The position numbers and the translations under genes are program-made. A DNA stretch of 64,000 nucleotides from Trogon surrucura (taxonomy: Eukaryota > Chordata > Aves > Trogoniformes > Trogonidae): the NCBI GenBank assembly GCA_020746105.1, contig CM036629.1, forward strand, positions 9,130,001 through 9,194,000. Reading direction: 5' to 3'. Each line of letters begins with the position of its first letter. Position 1 is the first letter of the stretch. This document shows positions 26,141 through 38,375 of the stretch, in pieces. The notes under the pieces are model-generated. The model saw only the letters and a list, made by a program, of their open reading frames with translations, did no database searches and was not told the origin of the DNA.

Positions 26141-27231
26141 TTGCGACGAGGGCTGTGGGAAGCTCGTCCTCTGACTTCACTTGGGTGCAGCAGGAATAGG
26201 GTGATACTGGCGGGTTTTAGCGCCTGCCAAAAAACAGGATAAATGATGTTGTGAGTTTTGCAATCCCTTTGAAATGGCTCTTTGTGTTATTTTGGGATCC
26301 GGGTCCCAGTGCCTGGGCTGGGGTTTGCCTGTGCTCTCTGTGTGGACAGCAGGGTGGCACTGCCGACGGTGCTGGGCCCAGCAAATCCCCACCAGGAAGC
26401 CCTGGCATCGTCACCCTCGTGCCCAATGTGCCTGGCTTTGGTGTTTCTGAAATAGGAATGGTACTTCAGGTGCTCAGGGGTCTCTATATTAATTATCCAC
26501 GTGATTTCACTGTTAAACAAACTGATGAGGCCCTTTAGCTGCCACGTGTTCTTGATGGCTGCCAAGCACAGGTGAATCCCTTCCATCTACATCAGATGCA
26601 GCACAGAAAATAATTGAATGCATGAAACAAAATTATTCTTTGAGGGAGCAATTTCTGGTAGGGACTCTCTTGGCAGAAGTATTTGGTCTAAAATTTGTCT
26701 TAAAACTAGCAACTGCTTTTCACCGATCACAAAACACAGGGACACACAAGAAAGGCACTTGTCTTTCATCAACACAGGGTCATATGTTACTCACATGTAC
26801 CTATTACTTAGCATTCCTACTGATTTTCCAAGGTGGTTTTAGAAATGTCATCTGTTTACTGGAAAAGAGTACGAGAAATATTTCTGCTTTACAACTAATT
26901 TGTTAAGGAGCTCGTTTTCTCCAGAGAAGCTTTCAAACAGAAGTGGGTAACTCAAAGGAGAATCTTTGGCAGCACTGTACTCAGGACACTTTTGTTAAAA
27001 ATGAAGAACAATGCATACTTGGTCATTTAGACTACTGTGACCCTTTCCCACCTGAAAGTGTAATTTTCTGTTTTCTTAATGATGTGACTTCTTTCCTTTT
27101 CAAATTCATGCATTGAAGCCCTGAGTTTTATCTTCCAAGATTAGCAAATTTTGAAAGCATATCACTTGGCAAGTTTGAACTTCTTAGTAAAATCTTGTAT
27201 GACGTTTTATGGCTTGTGCACTAGTTGTTGG

Positions 27232-27252
27232 TTTTTTTTTTTTAAAAAAAAA
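27232..27252. repeat. T12-A9 palindromic homopolymer junction
   Basis: Twelve T residues run directly into nine A residues, giving a self-complementary hairpin with no loop bases other than the tract itself, followed by further A runs to about 27281. Confidence 0.85.
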
Positions 27253-28868
27253 GGCAAACCAAAAAAATCCCACAAAAAAAGCAAATTTCTTATGGCTGCC
27301 ATTAACATTTCTAGAAAGAAAAGCATCTCATAACATACTCTGGAAGTGGGAATCCTAAGCTGTAAGCTGTGTATGTTTGTAATGATTATTGAGCTCAGCT
27401 CAATACCTGCCTAAATCGTGTGTAATCGTAGCAGGGGCTGTGCACATTCAGGAAACCTTTGCTGATGTGTTCAGCAATTCTGCAGTGCTTTCCTGCAGAG
27501 ACCACCAGGCCAGCCCTGGCACTAGGGTTTCAGAAACCACCTCAAAATCTGATGAGAAGCTGCTGTGGTCTCTCATAACGGAGCCGGGTGAGCAGCCACA
27601 AGCTCGTGCTGTGGCTCCTGAGTTCCCAGCCTCACCCTCCGGCAGCTGTGAGCAGACTGGTTGTGTTTATTTTGCTTCAGTGTCTTAACACAATTACAAA
27701 ACTGATGTTCAGCCAGCTTAGTCCGTGGCCGCGTTTGGTTCATCTTTAAAGGATGGTGAAGATGCATTTGATGCCTGTGCATGAAGCAACAGGGCCATCT
27801 AGAATAAAAGCATACATTACGTGGACTTCTGCAAAGTCGCTCTGCGTTTGTGTGTCTACTGCAAGCACTTATGCTTGGATGTGGTGTGTGATTTTTATTT
27901 TTTTTCAGCCACTGTAAGTAGATCATCTTTACAGACCACAATAAAATGCTTGTGTAATGCTTAACTGTACATTAAGTAAAAACCGGCATTAGAATATCCC
28001 TGTATTCTTTCTGTCAGGTAAATAAGAGCATAAAGGCGAGTATCCCCACCACTCCCATTACTGTGAATAGCACTTAGTTACATTAGAAAAATGAGGCATT
28101 GTTCTGCCAGCTTTTGTTTCCTTCCATTCATGTAACTTACCCCTTATGAATCCAGCATGCCGACCTGCGAAGCAATGAATTCTGAAATCCAGCTGTCACG
28201 GCACACACAGGTACCGTGGCACGGCCACTGCCGGCAGTCGATGGCTAGCACCAGTCTCCTGTGCTCGCAGCTAGAGCGTTACTGGTTTGACCTGGCGTAT
28301 AACTACTAGCATTTGGAAGCTGTAGGTGTTACGCTGTCTGCTGAAGCATGACTTGTATTGCAGTAAAGCATCACAGGCTGAAAGGGGTTTTCAGCTGTGG
28401 TCAGTTACTGGGCTGTTGCAGGGAGAACATGCGGGGTGTTTGGGTGGTAACAGGGGCCTGTGTTGTACTGACACCTCAGCCACCCCTTTGCAGACCAGCT
28501 GTCACATCCCGCCCAGGAGTGGGGGACAAGTGACTTAGATTCGTAATGCCCCAATGGAGTGGACAACAGTGAGACAAGTCTCAAAGTCCATACACAAATA
28601 TTTAATAATTTGTCACAATGTATAAATTGGACTCACGATAATCAGTTTTACTTACAAGATACCTTAGGGCAGGCAATATACTACAACTTAATGGTAACCA
28701 GGAAAAGACTAGGTATACGATGAACTATAGCAAACTGCGTGTCACTTAATGATAACAGGGAAAAAGGACATGTAACAACTTCTAACAGGAAGTGTTATAC
28801 TTAATGATTACAAGAGAGAAACTAAGTATAAACTAAGAAAGCAGTATGATAGGCCTTGCATTAATTAG

Positions 28869-28940
28869 TGAGAAAGGGGAAAGGGAAAGAAAGAGAGAGA
28901 GGAGGAGAGGGGAGAGAGTGGGGGGAAAGAGGCACAGAGA
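28869..28940 (+). repeat. GA-rich simple sequence inside the LTR
   Basis: The stretch is almost pure purine, with GAGA, GGGGA and GGAGGAGAGG units. It belongs to the transcribed part of the minus-strand LTR, where it reads as a pyrimidine tract. Confidence 0.75.
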
Positions 28941-29128
28941 TCACTGGTCCGGGTTCCTGCGTTCATCCCAGCAACAAGGGTTCAAGGATGCCGTCATCTT
29001 TTCTTCTTCTCCTCCTGCACTTTTCTTCTTTGGTGTCTTCGTCTCAGTCCACGTGCTTCTGTCTCTTGCTTCTACTGTCTGCTTTCTTCTGTCTTCTGCT
29101 TCTAATACTTCTTGTATTTAATGTCCCC

Positions 29129-29140
29129 CCATTTATACAC
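29129..29140 (-). promoter_or_regulatory. TATA box of the minus-strand LTR
   Basis: The minus strand reads GTGTATAAATGG, a near-ideal TATA element in the middle of the LTR, as expected at the U3/R border. Promoter activity today is unknown. Confidence 0.55.
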
Positions 29141-32100
29141 ACTTTTCTACATGTGGGCAGTATGCCAGGTCAGGGATCAAGGCACTTCATTGTTTTCGAT
29201 AATCCTCATTAGTGTATGTGGTTGCCCATCTCCTTGGGAGATATGCTGTGAGACAAGGCCATCCTGCCTCCGCAAGATTCCTGATCTCACGTGTATAATT
29301 GGCGCCAGGGCTGTCTGAGGCAGATCCCCTCTACCACATTCCATTTGGCACTCGCCAGTTTGCCGCAAAAGACCAGAAACAGATCTTGTTCTTGAGCAAG
29401 CTAGGGGTTTGTAAAATGGCAAGAAATGTTTAAGGCAAACATTCATGCACCTGTCTGCTACACCAACTGAAGCAGTCGCTGTGTTTTGCACTTCATGCAG
29501 CTGTTCGGGACCGTTGCAGGTTTGTAAATATATTGCAGCATCTTTTCCTGTACGCTCTTGCTCTGCTGTCCTGTGCATCGCTCCAGGAGGCATGAGTGTC
29601 TTCTCTTCCTCTTAAGACTGAGCTCTCGGACTGCAGCTTCACTGCTGTTTGATTTCACACAACTGGACGTGCTCTCCTCACCACCCCTCCAGGCAGCACG
29701 AGGGCTTGCAGCTCCAGCTCCTGCACTTCAGCTCCAGACCAGGGCAATTATTTTACAGGGGGCTTGGGGTCAGGAATCAAGGTTCAAAATTGCCTCTGCT
29801 CCTGTGGAGAAAGATGTTTGGCCATAAAACCAGGAGGGTCATAGTTGGGAATCACAGCCTGAATGAGAGGGTTTCAATATTGTCATAGAAGATAAAACAA
29901 GAGGAAAACATTTTTGAATTTACTCTTTGTGTATTGAGGCCTTTTATGATTCATCAGTAAGTAAATATAAGCTAAGGGAGTGATTTGTTTCTAACAAGCT
30001 TATAAAATACTAGAGTCATTTGTGAGTTTATTGGAGTGCTGATTATAAACATTCCCTCATGCACACTCCTTTGTGTCAAATTAACGTTCAAAATACAAAT
30101 ATTGTATCTTTGAATATTTCTGTAATCTCTTCCCTAGTATTTGAGATCTTCGATGAGAGACATTTGACAGTGCTACATGAAAAGTAGCCGAGTGCTGTGT
30201 CACAGTTTTGGACGTATTTTTCTCTTTTTTTTGGCACATGCTTTGCTCACGCTGCTTCTTTGAATTGCCTGCTCCATGCTCTAGCATTTCGGGTTTTGAT
30301 ACAATGCGTAATTGATGCTCATCTAGCTGCAAAGATTTAAGTGTTGTGCACGCCGTGCTGCTACTGTGTAGCTTCCCGGGATGTGCCCCGTGCCCTGGCG
30401 CTGCAGCTGGGTGATGGGGGAGGCGTCCAGTTGTGCTGGGGCTGGGTGTCCTCATCGCGGTTCCCGCAGCCTTCCAGGGCAGTTCAGGAGCACGGGTGAC
30501 ACAGGGGGCATCCCGGACCTCCCAAAGCACTCCCGAAGGGGCTGGACTTCATGGCCTCACGAGCCTCAGGTGTCATTAGAAGGGGAACCCTGTTCTTGCG
30601 CACTCTCATGTGCACTAATGCGGTTTCTGTTGGTAATCATAAGGGACACAAGTGTGAAGAGTAGGCCTGCCCTGCCGCACATCCCTTAGGTGGCTGGCTT
30701 AGACCTGTGCCCCGCAGGCACTTTTCCCAAGGGTTGCGCTGTGTGGGGAAGGCTACCCGAGGCCAGGGCTTCTGGGAGGCTGCTGCTTGGGACCAGGGAG
30801 CTTTGAGGAGCAGAGCTTGGTTTTGCTCCTTGCTGCCTCTATGGCTACAGAAGTGCTGATTCACCCCCTTCCTGTCGGTACAGTGGGCGTATTTATAGCT
30901 TAATCAGACTGAGCTTTTATTCTGCGATTTTGTTTTCTAACCATCCCACTAAAACGTTCCCCATATTGTCACTGTCGGTGCCCAAACTCCTTGCTTTTCC
31001 TGTCACTGTGGAACTTGGTTTTGCTCAGCAGAGGAAAATCATGCAAGGGTGGGTCTTAGGCTAAAATTATTGTAGCGCTGCCATTTAAAAAGTCAATTTT
31101 TGCCTACAGGCAAAGTATTGTTATCAGAGTTTGTAGCTATTTTGCATATATACAATTGTATCTTCTCTACCTCTCTGGGGTGACAGGAGCAAATACTGAC
31201 TTCTTAATGTCAGTCATTGAATCTGGGCTTAAAATAAGAGCTCAGAAGAAAAATGAAGAATAAAATGGTGGGTAGCAGGTCTCTGGCAGACCTGTATTGT
31301 TTCCTCCTTTTTGGTTCAAATGGAGGCTACATGACAGCTTGATTTGGGATCTTATTTTATTTGAGGGAACAGCTGAAAAGCAGCTTGATTTTTCTTCTTT
31401 TTCCACTCTTCCTCAGTAACTTTTGCAGGGCTGTGGAATATGCTCCTTCTCATCTGGGCTTATTAGGTGGGTACCCCTAAATCTATTTCACGTTCAATGA
31501 GTGCACATCAGGGCCTTTCGCACAGCAATCCCACCACATCTTTGGACCTTTCCAAGTCGTCTTCTGCATGGCTCCAGTCCATTACTGCAACCAGCAGGTG
31601 CTCACCTGCTTGGCCCTGCCCTACCCTCTGTGGCTGGAAACTTCTTAATGTTTCGTTGTGAGCAGGGGCTTGGGGCTTGTGCTTTTTTTGAGGGCTGTTT
31701 CTTTAAAATGCAACTTGTGGGAACAAGAGAGCCCAGGAAACCTGTTCAATGCCATGAGTCTGAGATCTGGGTGGGTTTAAGCAAAAATAGTTGTGTAGCA
31801 GTCCCACTGTTAATGAGCCATCGGATCCTCCTGGATGTCATTGTGTTTTGATAACGGTGGCATGCTCATGCTTTTCTGTGGCTGGAAGAAGGCTTCCTTG
31901 GCGTCATAGTATCAGCATTCCAGATCCCTTTATTTAAGCAAAAATACAGACTTTCCTTATATCTTCCACTAAGTTTTCTGACACAGCCCACATATGTTCT
32001 TTGGAGTCTCTGTAGAGCATAAGAGTTTCCACATGGCTTTCCTTAATGGATTAAAAAGCTAATGATATATAAAATGAAGAAAACGTGTTCCTAGAAAATG

Positions 32101-33982
32101 AATAAAACTAAGTTGGCCGTCTTGTGCACTGGTAGTGTATCTGCCAACAGCCATATGCCTGACTGAGTTACTCACATAATAAAACAGAAAGGGATTTGTT
32201 TACAAAGGCAAAAGCCAAAGTACTTTTGAGTTTAGGAGCCTGGAAGAAGGTTTCTGCACATGTTGCCAATGCACTGATGCCCACGCCGCTGTGTGGGAGA
32301 GCTTGAAGCCACTGCTTCATTGCTCCTGTCCAGCTCCTTGTGCTGATGACTGACGGATGCTCTCTAAGCCCTGGCTGGTTCACATGTGGACAAAGAACAA
32401 ATGTAAAGGTGATATTAATATGAGATTAGGTTTTGTGTATTATAGTCAATGATTGTATGTTAGATAAGTGCTACTGAGAGTAGCAGAGTCATTGCTTGGC
32501 AGTGAGATCTCTTCCAAGAGGTCACTGGGTTGCAGCTTTTCTCTTATTTGAGATGAGACTGCTACAGGGTATGATTTGCACCTGGACTGTGGAGTGTTAA
32601 TCGAGCAAATCCCATCAACATCAGTGGGAGATGCTCTGTACATTCACTTCTGCATATTCCCTCAGTACCCGAATATATGTCTGCATAATGCAGAGATGCT
32701 TAAGGTATTTTCTTGTTTTCGTGCAGATTCTTCTTTTTGATTGCCTTAAGGAATATCATGTGTTACTGCACCTTAGGATTCATGGCTTAAAATATGTCTG
32801 ATAGGTTTTTTTCATTCTTTTGGGCATATTTGTGCCTAACAAGCTTTGAGAGATATTCATGCCATGCAAAATCAGTCACCTATCTTAGCCAGCCAGACCT
32901 TACTTAGTCACCCTTGCTTACCTCTATTTGGCAGTGGCATCTCGTTTTGTCAGCTCCAATAACTGATTTATGTCCTCGAGCTCCCACCCTAATCCAAGAG
33001 GAAAGGGAGCAAGGGAGGTGCCTCGGGATAGGGGTTGAGGACAGGAGCCTCTCCGGGACTGGGCTGGGATGTGTTTTCAGCCTTTGTATGAACAAGTAAG
33101 CTCTGGTGCAGTTGTACTAAACGATCCTGTCAAGTTAGCTAGGTAACTATCACATTTTTTTTCCTCCAAAAAAATAGCTGAGATATTTCTGTTATTTTCC
33201 TTGTCTGCATGCATTCTAAAGAAGAGTTTTAGAATTTTGGTCTGTAAGCTGGTAAAGCCATAAGAGATGGCTTCTCAACCAGAGGCATCTTGCTAACAGT
33301 ACTGTTTCTTAGTAAGAAAACAAGGTGAATTCATATTTAAAAGAAATGCATTTGTTTACTCTGAGTAAGTGGGTGCAAAATGCCCCAACATTACAGGAGT
33401 GCAGCATTTGGGCAATCTCCAAGCTGTCTGGTGATCTGCAACAGAAAAAATGCTCATGGTTGGTTTTCACTTGCAGTTATAACATTATGCCCACTGCATC
33501 ATTTCTGAGATATCCATGCTAATATAAGCTTTAATTTGACCATCACAGATACTGCTGTAAAGCATTTCCATGCTTATGCAGAATTTGCAATATCAGAATA
33601 AGGCTCCTTGCACCAGTTCACCTGTGCTCACTCAAAGTGTTGCTCTGATGCAGGGATAACCACATTTTTCTTTGCTGATAAAAACCTACCCACCTTCCCC
33701 TCAAAAAAAAGTTTGGCATTTACCATACTTGGATGCTTGAAAAAACCTTCAGTGTTTCTCAGGTAAATTGGATGTTTAGGATTGTTTTAATTTTGCTTTG
33801 CATTCTGTTTTTATATCTCCTTTTACCAGTTTTTCTGCTTCCCCAAAGCCACCATGGAAGTGGTTTACAGCTTTCTTCTACTCTGTGCATCGCTGAGTGC
33901 AGTTGACAACAACGGGCTTGTAGCCTGTCTGTCATGTTAATTATATACTATTAGAGACCATTAATCTGATGATTATTTACAC

Positions 33983-34001
33983 GATAGATTTATAGTCTAT
34001 C
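33983..34001. repeat. GATA-containing inverted repeat
   Basis: GATAGA and TCTATC are separated by seven bases (TTTATAG), giving a short hairpin or paired GATA-factor sites within a non-coding AT-rich block. Confidence 0.45.
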
Positions 34002-34380
34002 ATGTCAATGTGTACTTGGGAAACTGTAACGTGAAGATCAGTGACACACATCAGCGGGGGTTCGCGTTTAAAGAATACGGTGTGCTACCCTGAGCGCACC
34101 TGGCTAGCACGGGGGCTGGCAGCCGGGGCCGAATGCCCCCCGGGCTTGGATCCCCAGCCCAGGAGCCTGCCTTTGGGCAGAAAAACACCCACCCAGAGCT
34201 GGGCTTTTAAGCAGTAGCTGCGGGATGCAGCTGCCACCCCATGCACAGGTGCCCGGGCAGAGGAGGGGGCTGCCGGTAAGAGGCAATGCTGTTGCCTTTG
34301 GCAGTTTTTGCTCCAGCCCTGGCAGCTCTGGGGGCTTCTGTGTGACCACAGTCAGTGCACGCGGGGGCTGCAGGAGGCCT

Positions 34381-34404
34381 GGGTGGGACGTGGTGGGGAG
34401 GGGG
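34381..34404 (+). other. G-quadruplex motif
   Basis: GGG, GGG, GGGG and GGGGG runs are separated by loops of 1, 7 and 1 bases, satisfying the usual four-run rule. The motif is on the coding strand of the host gene and so would be present in its nascent RNA. Confidence 0.6.
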
Positions 34405-36839
34405 CGCCTTGCGGCTCTGGTGGTCCTGGTGCTGAGGCTGGGGAATGAACCAGGCCTGCAGAAGTAAAAAGGGCTTTACACCCATTTATACTCTGTTTAA
34501 AGCTTTGCATGTTTAAAAAGCACTTGGCATATTCCAGTGGGATGTTTAATATGAGTATAATGATGTTTTAATTTTAATTTTTAATTTCACAAGAAGAATA
34601 GATGCCAAGTAGATACTAGTTATTGCTGTTTGTTTGTATCGAGCTCTTGGATGTGATATTGTCAGTAGGATCAGAGGACGGGTGTATTCTCTCTGTGTAG
34701 CAGTGCAGGGAGCTGCTTTCAGGGAAGAAAAGAGAGTGGAGAAGACCAGGAAGGGATGTTCAGGTTTAAGCAACAGAATGATGTGAGGGAGGCTAGTGTA
34801 GGGAACAGGCTGTGTGACCATGGGCCTGGATTCAGGACTGTGTTACTTCAGTTCCACCAGAAATAGACATTAACCTGGAAATCATACAGCGGTGTCCATA
34901 TCGAAACATTGAAATACATGATGGGGGTTGAACTGTGTGGGAACGCAGTGTTTTTATGAACCTCTAGCTGGTTTTAGAGGTCTGTTAGCTTTATCCAGGC
35001 TCAACCTTTGTGAGTGTGTGTAAGGGCTTGCACACTCAAAGCCAGCATGTGTTTCTTTTCCTGTATGGGTTTTGCATTTTCATGGAAGCCACTGGAGTTA
35101 TTCCTTAATGAACTTAAATTCCTTAAATTGTGAAGAACAGCTAGACCAATTAGACTTCAGTCCACAAGAAGTTTTAATACAGACTGTTAAAAAAAGGCAT
35201 CTTTAGAGAAAGGCTGATAGAGTGTGAAGTTACTGTGCTAAAGTGTAGTGCATTTCTATAAATTATCTTTATGCAGTTTCCCAGATTAATATCTAAATCT
35301 GAAATAAAGCTCTGCAGGCGGGGTCCCTCTGGGGCTCTGCAGTCAGCAGATAGATGATGCACAACTCCATGAACTCCTTTGAACTTTCAGATCTTATTTT
35401 TCTTGCAAACTGGAGATTCAGCGGATGAAGACAGGCTCGGCAGACCCAGCCCGTGTGCCTGAGGTTCAGCTTTCCCTGCAGGAGAGTGGGGCCATGGGGG
35501 AGCCCACGACCGGGAGGGAGGCTGAACCTCTGGAGCAGCTCAGGAGCTGCCGTCGCAGTCGGTAGGAAACTCCCTACAATCCCCAGTCCCTCTGGGACCG
35601 TGCTTCTTCTTAATGGTCATTTTAATATTGCAGTGTACTGACATGTACTGGAGGCATTGAACTTACAAGCTACCCTATAAATAATTTGAAATCTAATTCT
35701 GCGTATTTTGAGCTTGGGGCCCCCTGAGATGAAGAGGAGAGTTTAAAGCCCGGTGTGTGGCTAGGCTAATTTATCCTGAGAAAGAATACCTTTTCGAGGC
35801 TGAAGATGTGCGTAAGATGTACATCACAAGAAACCTTGGAGTTCGTTACTGGGAATTCATAGGCACATACTCTACCACCTGTGTTTGCCAGCAGGTCCTG
35901 TGAATTCTGTCTCGTAACATCTTCCCTGATTTCCCGAATCTTGTTCCCCTGGAGAGCTTCCCCAGCTGGAGAACAGTGACAGCCGCTTCGTGCTGTCAGA
36001 CCGTTGTCCAGGCTGCCCATCCCTTCGAAATCTGTGAAGAACAGAACTGATTTTAATGAGTCTCATCCAGAAGCAAGTGCAAGGAAAACCAACAAGAATA
36101 CATGCAAATGCACGTTGGGAAACCTCTGTACTTTCCTTGGTTTTCCTTTCACAGTTTCTAGAAATATCCAAGTCCCTGTGTTATCATTTTTCATTAAAGT
36201 GATGTTTCTAACCACGGTGGACAGCTCTCATATCCCTTGAAAACTTATAATACTAAAATTGTCATAAGGATGAAGCAGGAATGCAAGATTTTATTAAACA
36301 ATCTTTGACTCATAAAAGACATCAGTGTTGTGCCATTCTAGATCATATAAATATATTTCAAAGCAGAATCATATTTCAGCAGAGAGATAAAGCACAAAAG
36401 AATATGAGCAGCAGATACCAACATAAAATATTAAACCATCCAAGAAGGGGTGTAGGTGTATGTTTATCCACGCGGGCAAATCAGGGGCTGCGAGCAAGGC
36501 AAGATTTTGGCAATATATCAGTAGAACCATGAGCACAGATAACCGTGGCAGTTTGTGTGTGTGTTCTGTGGTGGCGGGAGGGGTTTGGCATGGTTTCTCG
36601 CAGCACAGAGCCCGGCGTTTCTGCACGGCTGTGTGAAACACTGCGCGAACATGACGGGCAGAGTCACATCTTCAGTGTGGCAGAGTCGTCAAAGGGAGAT
36701 ATGAGCTCTACCTGGGTAAATAAGTATAAATAGTTTTCTTTCTGATATGTGACCAGATTATTTTCCAGTTGATTTCCAGCCAAGGTCCCAAGTGGGCCAC
36801 AGATCAAAAAAAAGATAAGGGTCAGTTACAAGGTTGAGC

Positions 36840-37060
36840 TCATTCGGCGTTGCCATAGTAACTGACCTCCAGCATCCCTGGGAGGACGGCACCCAGCTCC
36901 CCAGGTGACATTTCTGCTGCCACGCCATCAATCCGCTGCCTTTCACCGCCCGGGCTGCCTAATCGCCGGGGCTCCCCACCGCAGAGCAGCTCCGTGCCGC
37001 TGGCCCGCGCCAGCTCCCCTTGCCCTGCAGCTTGCCCTGCTGGCAAGGGAGGGGCTTGGC
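36840..37060. other. CpG-rich patch next to X-box
   Basis: I count roughly 15 CpGs in about 180 bases, against very few in the neighbouring intron. The patch ends in an AT-rich ATTAATTACAAAGATATAATGG stretch. It may be an intronic enhancer or a minor promoter. A 68-residue minus-strand frame here is likely compositional. Confidence 0.4.
36849..36862 (+). promoter_or_regulatory. RFX X-box motif
   Basis: GTTGCCATAGTAAC fits the RFX consensus GTNRCC-N(0-3)-RGYAAC exactly, with two inverted half-sites around AT. It lies at the edge of a CpG-rich patch (36840-37060). RFX factors drive ciliary genes and many enhancers. Occupancy cannot be judged from sequence. Confidence 0.6.
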
Positions 37061-37959
37061 TGTGCCCTCCAGGATTAATTACAAAGATATAATGGAGCGA
37101 TGTGGTCCGAATGGTTTGGATAGCAGGTCAGGGGCTTAGACAGCGGTAGCGATGAAGAAAGTAGACATCGTCTTCATCCAATGTGAGCAGCTATAAATTT
37201 GCCATTCCCTTGTAGCAGTCACGTGCGTGTTCTCAGATCTTGGTTTTACCTCCGTCGTTGGGTTGTTTTTAATGAAAACCAGTGGTGAAGTGGTAGCAGC
37301 CAGGCAAAGGATTGACGTGGTTCTCTGCAGGCTTTGTTTTGGAGGAGGCTGTCCATCACTGCCATCCTACTCTAGTTCCTTCACAGCCACGTGGTAAAAA
37401 TTACTGGAGAAGCTCCTGCTTTTCTTCTGTTGTAAATTTTTCTCTTTGCTTACTTATTTACTTGAAAATGAATTGCCTAAGTGGTATAGTTCCACGCACT
37501 TTTCATTTTATTTCCTTGTGTTAATTTCAGTTTCTATTTATTTCTATTATAATTACAGCACATGGCCCATTTATTTCTACGAAATTTATTATATAATGGA
37601 CAGGAGACGGTTCTGTGTGAGGACGTTGTGTTAATGCTTTGTTACACTGAATTACAGTTTTTCAAAGTTCATTGAAAGTGGAGTTAACTCATGGATGTGT
37701 ACATCCAAGTACAGGAAAGATAATCCCTTTTATTGCTTTATTTGCAGCAGAAGAGTAGAAATATACTGTTCTGGAAACTACAGTACGTACATGTTGTTGT
37801 CAGGAGTGAGCATCAGATTGTCTTACACAGTCTCTCAAATTAGGGCTATTGCTGTTATTCCATAAGGCAAAATTCTGCTTTATTAAATCATATCAAAGAG
37901 AGAAGTTTTAACTAACAGTGAAGATGATACCGTCTTGATTTTTATTCTTCAAATTTCCT

Positions 37960-38200
37960 ATTTGTTATTGGTGTGATAATATGTCAGTACATGACAGTGT
38001 TAATGCATACTTTTACATCGCTATTAATACAGTTATAATTAGAAATGCAGCTGATACAGTACATGGGTTTAATACAGCATTATTAATTATACTGCATCCT
38101 CGCCAGGAGGCCGCTAGTGTCGGTTCTCTTAGAGGCTTAGAGACTCATTGTAATATGTATTAAATGCACATTGCTGCAGCAGAAATAGCTTTACAGAGAA
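37960..38200. promoter_or_regulatory. Candidate conserved non-coding element
   Basis: The AT-rich block has repeated TTAATAC/TAATTA/ATTAAT motifs and several ATGCAxA/TGCATA-type POU-like sites, then a short CGCCAGGAGGCCGCTAG GC core at about 38101. Motif density without coding potential suggests a developmental enhancer; conservation is untested. Confidence 0.35.
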
Positions 38201-38274
38201 GCATATTCCCACTCTAAAATGGGCAGAACGACGGCGTAAGTGCTACTGAGCACCCTATCAACATATTTAAAACT

Positions 38275-38375
38275 ATGCTGCGAACGCACCCCGACTCGGG
38301 AACAATGAGCGCCGTGCTTTGCCGGCGCGGTTCAACTGGGTCTGCGCCGCCCGCTAATCCTCGCGAACAGGCAGT
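38275..38375. other. Compact CpG cluster
   Basis: About 14 CpGs occur within some 90 bases (GCGAACGCACCCCGACTCGGG ... GCCGGCGCGG ... GCGCCGCCCGC ... CTCGCGAAC), while flanking intron is CpG-poor. Survival of CpG in a methylated vertebrate genome suggests an unmethylated regulatory site. Confidence 0.45.

Larger units (their letters stand above)
16001..28499. other. Intronic block without gene
   Basis: This stretch is unique-looking AT-rich sequence with homopolymer tracts at 16740, 18252 and 24330, a long pyrimidine tract at 24951, a CT-rich tract at 25143-25198, AT-rich candidate elements near 20030 and 25400, and a CpG-rich patch at 25976-26140. No open frame shows a domain or believable splice structure. 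Confidence 0.6.
28500..29462 (-). mobile_element. Solo LTR of an endogenous retrovirus, minus strand
   Basis: Read on the minus strand, the element starts TGTAGCAGAC (29462) and ends GGGATGTGACA (28500), with LTR-type TG...CA termini and a length of about 963 bp. The flanks CCAGC (28495-28499) and CCAAC (29463-29467) look like a 5 bp target duplication with one mismatch. A clear TATA box, GTGTATAAATGG, lies at 29129-29140, so transcription would start near 29105 and run leftward. An ATTAAA poly(A) signal sits at 28601-28606, about 100 bases before the element's end. A GA-rich stretch (28869-28940) lies between them. No primer-binding site, gag, pol or env sequence adjoins it. It opposes the host gene's direction. 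Confidence 0.8.
29463..36839. other. Intronic block without gene
   Basis: This is mostly AT-rich unique-looking sequence. GC-rich patches lie at 30370-30560 and 34090-34450, the latter with a G-quadruplex motif. A GATAGA/TCTATC inverted repeat lies at 33983-34001 in an AT-rich stretch. No open frame has a domain or plausible exon borders. Confidence 0.6.

Noticed and set aside
27232-27290. T12-A9 hairpin as a transcription terminator
   Set aside because: There is no RNA gene or promoter upstream; it is simple homopolymer sequence in a vertebrate intron.
38101-38121. CTCF-like CGCCAGGAGGCCGCTAG
   Set aside because: It matches the CTCF core only with an indel; too weak to annotate without ChIP data.
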